64,000 nucleotides of DNA, taken from positions 40,522 through 104,521 of the forward strand of contig DXLX01000028.1 in assembly GCA_019414515.1 (NCBI GenBank). Reading direction: 5' to 3'. The notes beneath the pieces are model-generated. The model saw only the letters and a list, made by a program, of their open reading frames with translations, was not told where the DNA came from and did not search any database. Both the position numbers and the translations under genes were made by a program. Below are positions 33,333 through 40,969 of the stretch, in pieces; position 1 is the stretch's first letter; each line of letters begins with the position of its first letter. This DNA comes from Collinsella sp. Its GTDB lineage: Bacteria; Actinomycetota; Coriobacteriia; Coriobacteriales; Coriobacteriaceae.

Positions 33333-34261
33333 TACCCGCTTGCTTCAATGAGCTTTTCAAGGCGCAAAACACGGTGATACAAGGCCGACTTCGACAAAGG
33401 AGGGTCGGCCATTTCCCCCAAATCTCGCAGTGAGAGATCGGGGTAACGCTCGCGTAAGTCACAAAAAACTGCCAGAGCGTCCGGCAGCGTTTCGCGCAAA
33501 CCGCGCCGATCAAGCTCATCGATGAGCGCAAGCTGATGTTGGGCGGCACCGGCACTTCTGGTCTGGTTGGCAAGCTCTGCGTTCACGCGACGATTCACGT
33601 CGTTCTTCACCAGCTTAACCGCGCGGGCCTCTTCAATCTCGGCAACGCTGCGCTTGGCGCCAATCAGCTGTAACAGACGTTTAATCTCCTCGGCACTCTT
33701 GATGTACACGGCATACGAGCCGCGACGCGCATTGACGCGGGCGTGAACTCCAATCTGCTCCAGAAGGTCGCAAAGTCCCTTTGCATACTCCTCGCCCTGA
33801 ACCGCGATCTCCAAATGAAAATCGCCACGCGGGTCGGCAACAAAGCCTCCGGCAATCAGCGCACCGCGAATATAGGCGAGCCTGCAGCAAGGACGGGCGA
33901 CGATGTGGCGCGGCACACCCGCGACGAGCCCTCCCCTACGGTCGAGAATGCCCAGCAGCACCAGAGCCTTATCCAAATCGGGCTGATCGGGCAAGGTGAT
34001 GAGATAGTTTCGTACCTTGTGCAGGACCGACTTACGAACCGTGAATTCGGTCTTGAGCTTAAGGATACGATGCGTCAGCGCAATCATCGTGCGCGCCACA
34101 GCACCCGTCTCGGTCGCGACCGTCAAGCGGTACCGTCCCGAGCCCGCCAGCGAAAGCGTGCCGCTCACACGCGTTAGCGCAGCAAGCGTCGACAAATCGC
34201 AGTATTCGCATTCTGGTTCGCAGCGCGCAAGCTCGTCACGCACCTCAGCGGTAAACGACAT
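33332..34261 (-). CDS. whiA: DNA-binding regulator WhiA
   Basis: A 309-residue WhiA: an N-terminal LAGLIDADG-like domain (with RGALIAGGFVADPRGDFHLEI around 130-150) and a C-terminal helix-turn-helix (LRDLGEMADPPLSKSALYHRVLRLEKL). In actinobacteria it controls division and, where present, sporulation genes; in non-sporulating Gram-positives it affects division. It starts six bases after rapZ. Confidence 0.93.
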   Translation of the reverse strand: MSFTAEVRDELARCEPECEYCDLSTLAALTRVSGTLSLAGSGRYRLTVATETGAVARTMIALTHRILKLKTEFTVRKSVLHKVRNYLITLPDQPDLDKALVLLGILDRRGGLVAGVPRHIVARPCCRLAYIRGALIAGGFVADPRGDFHLEIAVQGEEYAKGLCDLLEQIGVHARVNARRGSYAVYIKSAEEIKRLLQLIGAKRSVAEIEEARAVKLVKNDVNRRVNAELANQTRSAGAAQHQLALIDELDRRGLRETLPDALAVFCDLRERYPDLSLRDLGEMADPPLSKSALYHRVLRLEKLIEASG

Positions 34262-34267
34262 GTAAAC

Positions 34268-35188
34268 CTATGCCTTCGTGTTGGCACGCGACAGGTCACG
34301 GTGGGAGATGCTCACATGATACTGAGCACCCTCCAGGTAGCGGGCCGTGGCCTCGGCAATGGCGACGCTACGGTGCTGTCCGCCTGTGCAGCCGATAGCA
34401 ATGGAAAGCTGCGGCTTGCCCTCTGCGATATAACCCGGCATGACCGTATCGAGCAGCTGAGTCCAGGCCTTCCAGAACTCCTGGGTCTTGGGGTGGTCCA
34501 AGACAAAATCGGAGACCTTCTTATCGAGACCGGTCATGGTGCGCATCTCGGGATCGTAGAAAGGATTGGGCAAGAAGCGAACATCGATCATGATATCCGC
34601 CTCGATGGGCATGCCATGCTTAAAGCCAAACGAGAACACGTGGACATCCATAAGCTGCTGGTCGGACAGCTCGGAAAAAGCCATGCGCAGCTTGTTGCGC
34701 AAGGCAGAAGTGCGCAAGCGGCTCGTGTCGATAATCATATCGGCTCGATCGCGAACGCCCTGCAGCTGCAGACGTTCACGCTGAATAGCGTCGGCCGTGG
34801 TCTCCCCCGGCTTTGCAATGGGATGGCGACGACGGTTTTCGCTATACCGGCGAATCAGCACCTCGTCAGACGCCTCGAGAAACACAATGTCGCAGCTCAT
34901 CTCGCGCTCTTCCAGTGCGGCAACAGCATCGAGCAGTTCATCGAACAAGCCCTGGCTACGCAGGTCGCAGGTAACGGCAAGGTGCCTGCCCACGCCCGTA
35001 TTGATGCCAACGAGCTCAGCAAGCTGGGCAATCAGGCGTGGGGGCAGGTTGTCGATACAAAAATAGCCCATGTCCTCAAACACATGCATGGCTTGCGTTC
35101 GGCCCGAGCCGGACATTCCGGTGATGATAACGATATCGGGGATACGCTCCGAGCGCTCCGCCGCATCCATGGCATCTCCCTTTTGCAT
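34268..35188 (-). CDS. rapZ: RapZ/YvcJ nucleotide-binding protein
   Basis: A 306-residue P-loop protein: Walker A ITGMSGSGRTQAM, a Walker B region with TCDLRSQ, and the RapZ C-terminal domain with IGCTGGQHRSVAIAE. In E. coli it is an RNA-binding adaptor for glucosamine-6-phosphate control; in Gram-positives its role is less clear. AGGAGG lies five bases before the ATG. It is followed directly by whiA, without yvcK between them. Confidence 0.93.
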   Translation of the reverse strand: MQKGDAMDAAERSERIPDIVIITGMSGSGRTQAMHVFEDMGYFCIDNLPPRLIAQLAELVGINTGVGRHLAVTCDLRSQGLFDELLDAVAALEEREMSCDIVFLEASDEVLIRRYSENRRRHPIAKPGETTADAIQRERLQLQGVRDRADMIIDTSRLRTSALRNKLRMAFSELSDQQLMDVHVFSFGFKHGMPIEADIMIDVRFLPNPFYDPEMRTMTGLDKKVSDFVLDHPKTQEFWKAWTQLLDTVMPGYIAEGKPQLSIAIGCTGGQHRSVAIAEATARYLEGAQYHVSISHRDLSRANTKA

Positions 35189-35198
35189 GTGTGCCTCC

Positions 35199-35235
35199 TA
35201 AAATAAGCGCGGGACCCGGCCAGCGGATCCCGCGC
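35199..35235 (-). terminator. Terminator between nanE and rapZ
   Basis: GCGCGGGA and TCCCGCGC pair perfectly (35207-35214, 35228-35235) and are followed on the minus strand by TTATTTTA. It ends the nan operon; the rapZ ribosome site begins right after it. Confidence 0.8.
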
Positions 35236-35286
35236 GATCAATTGCCTTTATTGAGTATACCGCCCCAAGCGGATACAAGGCCCGTC

Positions 35287-35973
35287 TTACGCCTCAAGCG
35301 CAGCCTTGAACCAACTTGTAATACTCGTGGGGTGCGTGATAGCGGTGCCGACGACAACGGCCCACGCGCCGGCGTCGATTGCAGCGCGAGCCTCCTCGGG
35401 CGTATGCACGCGACCCTCGCAAATGATGGGAAGGCCGGGAAATTCCTCGGTCGCCTGACGCAGGAGCGGCAGGTCGGGGCCATCGGCCATGGTGCAGTCG
35501 ATGGCGGCGACACCGTGAGAGAGTGTGGTGGATACCAGGTCGAAGCCCATATCAACCGCACGGCGAATGTCCTCGATGGTGGCACAATCCGCCATCAGGA
35601 GCACACCCTCCTCGTGCAGCGGGCGGAAGGTATCCTCGACCGACTTGCCATCGGGACGCGGACGATCGGTGGCGTCGATCGCCACGATATCGGCACCCGC
35701 AGCAACGCAGGCACGAGCGTGACGCAGCGTCGGCGTGATGTAAACGCCCTCGTGCCCGTCCTTCCACAGACCGATGACGGGAACCTCACAGCGACCCTTA
35801 ATGGCGGCAATGTCGGCAAGGCCCTGGCAGCGAATGGCGGCGGCGCCGCCAAGCTCGCAAGCGCGAGACATTTGAGCCATGGTCTCGGGCGTACGAAGCG
35901 GCTCGCCCATATACGCCTGAACGCTCACGACGAGCTTGCCCTTCAGGGACTGGATCAAAGGATCAACGGTCAT
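35287..35973 (-). CDS. nanE: N-acetylmannosamine-6-phosphate 2-epimerase (NanE)
   Basis: A 228-residue TIM-barrel epimerase that converts ManNAc-6-P to GlcNAc-6-P in sialic-acid catabolism. Typical segments are KLVVSVQAYMGEPLR, AAAIRCQGLADI, VPVIGLWKDGHEGVYITPT and IICEGRVHTPEEA. The ATG at 35973 has AAAGG upstream; 13 earlier codons lie near a repeat and are rejected. Last gene of the nan block. Confidence 0.92.
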   Translation of the reverse strand: MTVDPLIQSLKGKLVVSVQAYMGEPLRTPETMAQMSRACELGGAAAIRCQGLADIAAIKGRCEVPVIGLWKDGHEGVYITPTLRHARACVAAGADIVAIDATDRPRPDGKSVEDTFRPLHEEGVLLMADCATIEDIRRAVDMGFDLVSTTLSHGVAAIDCTMADGPDLPLLRQATEEFPGLPIICEGRVHTPEEARAAIDAGAWAVVVGTAITHPTSITSWFKAALEA

Positions 35974-36002
35974 GTTCGACTCAACCTTTCTCAAAACAGC
36001 CT

Positions 36003-36087
36003 TCTGAGACACCGCACCTTGACGTTCAAACCGTCGCTCGCGTACCGAAGTACGCTTCGCTCCTCTTTCACGTCAATCTGCGGCACC
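36003..36087. repeat. Dispersed palindromic repeat, family A, copy 2
   Basis: An imperfect palindrome with outer arms CCTTCTGAG...CTCAGAAGG and central GCGTAC-CGAA-GTACGC, located between the ROK kinase and nanE genes. In reverse orientation its core (36028-36069) matches the copy at 17369-17410 at about 35 of 42 positions. Confidence 0.8.
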
Positions 36088-36113
36088 TCAGAAGGCGCAC
36101 TTGGTAGTTATGT

Positions 36114-37079
36114 TTACTTCAACGATGCAAGAAGGTGTTCGGCGGCACCGATGAGCGGCGCGTCGCCCTCCAGAGAGCCGATGAGAATCGGCGTGTCCTG
36201 AAGCGGGTCGAGCGCCTGGCTGGCATAGCCCTCGTGCACCGAGTCCTTCCACGTCTGTGAACGCCAATCGGGACCTTGGTGAATCACGCCGCCCGAAAGC
36301 ACGATGACCTCAGGGTCCAGGATGTTAGCGAGCGAGCCCAGGCTGGCGCCCAGCGCAAAGCCGGCGTCATGAATGACCTCGGTCGCCTTTGCGTCGCCTG
36401 CGCGGCACAGGTCGTTCACGTCACGGCCGACCGAAGGACGGCTGGGGTCGACGCGGCCAAAACGCTCATCGTACATGCGCCCGATTGATGTTCCGGAAGC
36501 AACCGACTCCAGATGGCCGGAACGCCCGCAGGCGCAGGGAATGCCGGCGGCAGCCGAGCACTCGATGTGGCCCATATGGCCGGCAGCACCATGGAAGCCC
36601 TGCATCACGCGGCCGTTCTCGACATATGCGCCGCCGATGCCCGTACCGATGCCCAAACACAAGACGGAGAACTTGCCCTTGCCGACGCCCCAGTGGGCCT
36701 CGCCCAGAGCATGAGCCTGCACGTCGCCTACAACGGCAACGGGAAGGCCGAGGTCCTCGCGCAGACGCGGCCCCAACTGAACGCCGGACCAGCCGGGCAT
36801 AATCTCATTGGCATACGCGATGGCGCCCGTCTTGGGGTCGACGACACCGGCAGCGCCGATGCCAACTCCGAGGACCTCGACATCGGGATTTGCCTCAAGA
36901 GCTGCCTTGATAGACGCCTCGATGCGCTGGAAGACCGCTTCGCCACCCTCCTGGGCCTCGGTGGGAACCTCAGCCTCAAAAACGGGATGGGGCACACCGC
37001 CGTCAGCCGGGTACTCCATGATGGCAGTCGCGATCTTAGTTCCGCCGATATCGACAGAGCAGACGTACTTGTTCTCCAT
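36114..37079 (-). CDS. nanK: ROK-family sugar kinase, probably N-acetylmannosamine kinase
   Basis: A 321-residue ROK protein. The phosphate loop VDIGGTKIATAI is at the N-terminus, and a zinc-binding segment (ECSAAAGIPCACGRSGHLES) follows GHMGH. It phosphorylates a hexose; the NanA-like and NanE neighbours point to ManNAc. No helix-turn-helix is present, so it is a kinase and not a repressor. ATG 37079 has AAGGAG at good spacing. Confidence 0.8.
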   Translation of the reverse strand: MENKYVCSVDIGGTKIATAIMEYPADGGVPHPVFEAEVPTEAQEGGEAVFQRIEASIKAALEANPDVEVLGVGIGAAGVVDPKTGAIAYANEIMPGWSGVQLGPRLREDLGLPVAVVGDVQAHALGEAHWGVGKGKFSVLCLGIGTGIGGAYVENGRVMQGFHGAAGHMGHIECSAAAGIPCACGRSGHLESVASGTSIGRMYDERFGRVDPSRPSVGRDVNDLCRAGDAKATEVIHDAGFALGASLGSLANILDPEVIVLSGGVIHQGPDWRSQTWKDSVHEGYASQALDPLQDTPILIGSLEGDAPLIGAAEHLLASLK

Positions 37080-37250
37080 GTCGTTCTCCTTCGGAGACAA
37101 AACAACTACAGGAAATGCGCCGTCAGGCTAGCCGTCACAGCGCGGTAAAGGTTTTCCAGGTGCCCGAGATCGCCGAGAAACCGTGCGGCCATTGGCCTAA
37201 TGGGTCATGGCCGCACGGTTGAACGGCGAGGTCGGGTGCCTGGGAAAGCT

Positions 37251-38171
37251 TTAAAGGAGACCGTTGTCCTGGAGGACCTTGCGAATCGCCTCGACGTTCT
37301 CACCGGTCATGGCCTTCACCGGGCGCGGCATGGTCGGGCTGTCGAAGATGCCCATGAGGTTCATAGCGGTCTTGAAGGCGCCGACGCCACCGGCATAGCC
37401 CTGGACGCCCGAGGTGACATCCCAGATGTGCGAAATCTCATTGAGGCGATCCTGTTCGGCCTTGACGGTAGCCCAGTCACCAGCCTGAGCGGCCTTCCAC
37501 TGACGAACGTAGCCCTCGGGCTCAACGTTGGCGAGGCCCGGAACGGAACCGTCGGCGCCACCGAGATAGGCACCGTCGACGACGACCTCATGGCCGGTAA
37601 GGATGCTCATCGGATGGCCGTTCTTCTCGTTCTCCTGAATGAGGTAGCGGAACGAGATGTCATCGCCCGAGGAATCCTTGACGCCAGCCAGGACGCCCTC
37701 GGCGCCGAGCTTAGCAAGGAGCTTCCAGGGGAGCTTGGTGTGGACGCACACGGGGATGTCGTAGGCGAAGATGGGCAGGTCGAGTTCCTCGTGAAGGATG
37801 CGGAAGTGCTCCTCGACCTCGGTCATGCCCTGCAGGGCATAGAACGGGCAGGTGGCGACGAGCGCATCGGCGCCCAGCTCCTGAGCGACCTTGCCGTGCT
37901 CGATCATGCGCTCGGTCTCGGTGTCGATGATGCCGACCAGAACGGGAACGCGGTGGTCGACGATACGGACGGCCTCTGCGACAATCTGGCGACGGCGCTC
38001 GTCGGTGGAGAAGACGACCTCGCCCGAGGAGCCCAGGAAGAACAGGCCATCGACGCCGGCATCGATCATGCGGTTGATGCTGCGCTCAAAGGAGGCAACG
38101 TCGAGCTGGTGGTCTTCGGTATCGGGAACAACGACGGGAGGGATAACGCCGGTGAATTTCTGAGTTGCCAC
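37251..38171 (-). CDS. nanA: DHDPS/NAL-family lyase, probably N-acetylneuraminate lyase
   Basis: A 306-residue TIM-barrel aldolase of the dihydrodipicolinate synthase/N-acetylneuraminate lyase family. The Schiff-base lysine is in LAGVKDSSGD (Lys165), the catalytic tyrosine in FAYDIPV (Tyr137), and the GSSGE carboxylate loop at 48-51. The neighbours make sialic-acid cleavage to ManNAc and pyruvate the best role, but the DIPVCVH variant differs from classic NanA. GTG start with AAGGAG six bases upstream. Confidence 0.8.
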   Translation of the reverse strand: MATQKFTGVIPPVVVPDTEDHQLDVASFERSINRMIDAGVDGLFFLGSSGEVVFSTDERRRQIVAEAVRIVDHRVPVLVGIIDTETERMIEHGKVAQELGADALVATCPFYALQGMTEVEEHFRILHEELDLPIFAYDIPVCVHTKLPWKLLAKLGAEGVLAGVKDSSGDDISFRYLIQENEKNGHPMSILTGHEVVVDGAYLGGADGSVPGLANVEPEGYVRQWKAAQAGDWATVKAEQDRLNEISHIWDVTSGVQGYAGGVGAFKTAMNLMGIFDSPTMPRPVKAMTGENVEAIRKVLQDNGLL

Positions 38172-38239
38172 AAGAATCTCCTTAGTTGTCTGGCGGGCAG
38201 CCCTATGCCGCCCACTCTTGTTGGCGGTGTCCAGGCCGT

Positions 38240-39091
38240 CTAGGCCAAAGAACACGAATAGAACGTTTGGTTAAAGAAGTCGACGACTTCGTTTTCGAAC
38301 GCATTGATGCGCTCGTGAGCGTATTTGGCATAGATGATATGCCTCCGGTCACACTCAAGACCGTTGAATACGGCAAACTGGCCCTTGGGATCACTCACGG
38401 TATCCATGAGCGATGTGCCCATGAGCACCGAGCCACGAACCCGAGGCGACAGCGTCTCGAGACCGCTGGGAAGCGGATTGGCAAGCGCCGTGCAGGCAAG
38501 GCCCCGCTCGTCCAGAGCAGAAACCGCCAGCGCGACACCGCCGCCAAGGCCCTCGCCCCATGCAAAGATGCGGTCGGGATCCATGCCATCAAGGTTGCGC
38601 GCAACCTTCGCCAACGCGCAGCCCCAACGGACACGCTCGACAAAAGCAGGCGAGGTAATCCCCTGCTGCAGATCGCTGGATCCAATAGTCTCATCGTCCA
38701 GCGCAAGCACGGCATATCCCATGGCGGCAAACCGCGTCATGTGATGCCATCCCCGCACAGGTCGGTCGATGTCATGGAACATCAGGCACAGCGGAACAAG
38801 CTCGGATCTTCGGGCGCAACCAGAGGGCTCAATCAAACGGCCGTGCACGACATACCCGCCGAGCTCAAAGGAAACCTCGGAGTAGCGCGCGCACGGATTG
38901 GCGAAATCAATCGCCGTAACGGTCAGCCCGCAAACCTCAAGGTCCGAAGCGGCTGTCTCCAACTCGGAAACATCCGCAGAAGCATCGCCGCGCCAATCCC
39001 GGAAATCAGAGAGCCTTGACGAAACCGTCCCAGCAATTCCCGCAAGCTCGGGGACAATCAGCTCATCGATATTGCTCTCGCACTTAGACAT
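38240..39091 (-). CDS. AXE1-family esterase homologue lacking the nucleophile (pseudo-esterase)
   Basis: A 283-residue alpha/beta-hydrolase of the acetyl-xylan-esterase/cephalosporin-C-deacetylase family, paralogous to the neighbour at 39084-40061. The nucleophile elbow that reads GASQGG in the neighbour is GEGLGG here, with Gly181 in place of Ser. The oxyanion segment FHGYPG is changed to FHDIDR. The acid Asp (GTSLMDTV) and His (KYAHERINAFENEV) regions survive. It may be a binding or regulatory partner rather than an enzyme. It overlaps the neighbour by eight bases. Confidence 0.75.
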   Translation of the reverse strand: MSKCESNIDELIVPELAGIAGTVSSRLSDFRDWRGDASADVSELETAASDLEVCGLTVTAIDFANPCARYSEVSFELGGYVVHGRLIEPSGCARRSELVPLCLMFHDIDRPVRGWHHMTRFAAMGYAVLALDDETIGSSDLQQGITSPAFVERVRWGCALAKVARNLDGMDPDRIFAWGEGLGGGVALAVSALDERGLACTALANPLPSGLETLSPRVRGSVLMGTSLMDTVSDPKGQFAVFNGLECDRRHIIYAKYAHERINAFENEVVDFFNQTFYSCSLA

Positions 39092-40061
39092 GAGCCTCCC
39101 CTCCCTTGCAGAAAAATGGAATGATCAGATCGTCAAAATCCTGAATCTCCTCGTGACCGAAGCCTTCAAAGAACTCATGACGCTTTTCACAGGTCAGGTT
39201 GTTGTAGACTGCAAACTGCGTCGCCGGAGGACAGACGATATCGGCTGTGCCCGTGCCAAACAGCACGGGGCATTTGACTATGGGGGCAAAGTTCTTGGAA
39301 TCGAAGTACGCCAGCTTGGCATAGGCCTCGTCAATACGAGTCGAGTCCTCGTCAAACCAGCGAGACCAATAGCGCAGACCCTCGTAGGCAATGTCGTCGG
39401 CATCCAAATCCCAGACCAGGCGGAAATCCGACAGGAAGGGATAGAGGATGGCGGCGCGATTGATAAGCTCGCTGTTAAGCGCACAGGTCGCAATGCCCAA
39501 ACCGCCGCCCTGCGATGCGCCGTTCACAAATACACGGGCAAGATCGATGCCCTCGAGCTCACGAACAATACGGCAAAGAATGCGGATATCTTGGTGCAAG
39601 CGGACATAGTAGAGGTTGGCCGGGTCGCCGTCGATACCGGCGACGATATGGCCCGCGACCGTCGTGCCCTCAAATCCACCAATGTCCTCGGAGGGACCTC
39701 CTTGGCCGGGGCAGTCGAGGGCGATGAGTGCCATGCCCATGCCCGCAAACGACGCCTGCTCAAACCAGCTGCGGCTTGCACCCGGATACCCATGGAACTG
39801 AAGTACCAATGGCACGGGCTCGTCCGAGACAGGTTTAAGGTACTTGGCGTGCAGGCGAGCGCCGCACATGCCGGTATACCAGAGATCGAAAAGCTGGCAG
39901 GTCACGGCATCGGTGACCGATGCCGCCTCGATCGCATAGTCAAGCCCGACGGCGTCAGCCTCGGCCATGCGATCCTTCCAAAAGAGATCGAAATCTGATG
40001 GACGGGACATAGCGCCTCGATATTCACCAAATTGATGTTGTAGCTCCTGAGCACTTGGCAT
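39084..40061 (-). CDS. AXE1-family carbohydrate esterase
   Basis: A 325-residue intracellular alpha/beta-hydrolase of the AXE1/cephalosporin-C deacetylase family. The family N-terminus (SRPSDFDLFWKDRM), the oxyanion loop FHGYPG, nucleophile Ser183 in GASQGGG, the Asp in GTADIVCPP and the His in GFGHEEI are intact. In this operon removal of O-acetyl groups from acetylated sialic acids is a reasonable role (inference). ATG 40061 chosen; a downstream ATG at 40010 with a GAGG site is possible. Confidence 0.82.
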   Translation of the reverse strand: MPSAQELQHQFGEYRGAMSRPSDFDLFWKDRMAEADAVGLDYAIEAASVTDAVTCQLFDLWYTGMCGARLHAKYLKPVSDEPVPLVLQFHGYPGASRSWFEQASFAGMGMALIALDCPGQGGPSEDIGGFEGTTVAGHIVAGIDGDPANLYYVRLHQDIRILCRIVRELEGIDLARVFVNGASQGGGLGIATCALNSELINRAAILYPFLSDFRLVWDLDADDIAYEGLRYWSRWFDEDSTRIDEAYAKLAYFDSKNFAPIVKCPVLFGTGTADIVCPPATQFAVYNNLTCEKRHEFFEGFGHEEIQDFDDLIIPFFCKGGEAHV

Positions 40062-40097
40062 GGCTCGTGAACCCAACCTTTCGAAATCGCAACGGAG

Positions 40098-40125
40098 GTG
40101 CGCCCGGCAAGGGAACCGGGCGCAC
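40098..40125 (-). terminator. Hairpin between transporter and esterase genes
   Basis: GTGCGCCCGG and CCGGGCGCAC pair perfectly with an eight-base loop. No T-run follows, so it is more likely an mRNA-processing or stability element inside the operon. Confidence 0.65.
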
Positions 40126-40141
40126 GGGAGGGAAAGCGAAG

Positions 40142-40969
40142 TTACTCGCCGAGCTTGGGATGCAGCAGCGACGGCGCAGCGCCGAGCAGCATCTTAGTGT
40201 AGGGGTCTCGAGGATGCTGGAAAACCTGCTTGGCCTCGCCCTGCTCGACGATCTTGCCGCCATTCATGACGATGATGTCGTCGGAAATATAGCGGACCGT
40301 CTGGATGTCATGGCTGATGAACACCATAGCCAGGCCGAGTTCCTTCTTAAGGTCGGTCAGCAGGTTGAGAATCTGCGCGCGGACCGAAACGTCCAGAGCC
40401 GAGGTGGGCTCGTCGGCGATGATGGCATCGGGGTTCAGCGACAGGGCACGGGCAATTGCGACGCGCTGGCGCTGGCCGCCCGAAAGCTGGCCGGGAAGAA
40501 CCTCGGCGGCGGAGGAGGGCAGACCGGTGAGCTCCAAGAGCTCCTTGACGCGCTTCTCCTGCTCGGCCTCGGTACCCAGGTTGTGGACGCGCATGGGGTC
40601 GAGCAGTTGCTCGCGAACGACCATGCGAGGGTTGAGCGCCGTGGCCGGGTTCTGGAACACGACCGAGATGACGCGACCCATGTGGCGACGGTCCTCGGCG
40701 GTACGCTTGGTGACGTCCTTGCCCTTAAAGTAGACCTTGCCGCTCGTGGGGGCCTGCAGGCCGCACATGACGTTAGCCGTGGTGGACTTTCCGCAACCGG
40801 ACTCGCCGACGATGCCGATGGTCTGTCCGGGCATGAGCTTAATCGTTACACCCTGGACGGCGTGAACCAGGTTGGGGTGCAGAATCGAGCCGGTACGGGT
40901 CCTAAAGGTGACGTGGACGTCATCAAGGAAGATGATCGGCTCGACGCCGTTGACTGCGGTCTCGCTCAT
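40142..40969 (-). CDS. ABC transporter ATPase (OppF/SatD type)
   Basis: A 275-residue ABC ATPase of the peptide/nickel family. Walker A GESGCGKST, signature LSGGQRQRVAIARA, Walker B AIIADEPTSALDV and H-loop SHDI are intact. The usual C-terminal cysteine extension is absent. It pairs with the ATPase half of the fused protein encoded upstream. Confidence 0.9.
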   Translation of the reverse strand: MSETAVNGVEPIIFLDDVHVTFRTRTGSILHPNLVHAVQGVTIKLMPGQTIGIVGESGCGKSTTANVMCGLQAPTSGKVYFKGKDVTKRTAEDRRHMGRVISVVFQNPATALNPRMVVREQLLDPMRVHNLGTEAEQEKRVKELLELTGLPSSAAEVLPGQLSGGQRQRVAIARALSLNPDAIIADEPTSALDVSVRAQILNLLTDLKKELGLAMVFISHDIQTVRYISDDIIVMNGGKIVEQGEAKQVFQHPRDPYTKMLLGAAPSLLHPKLGE

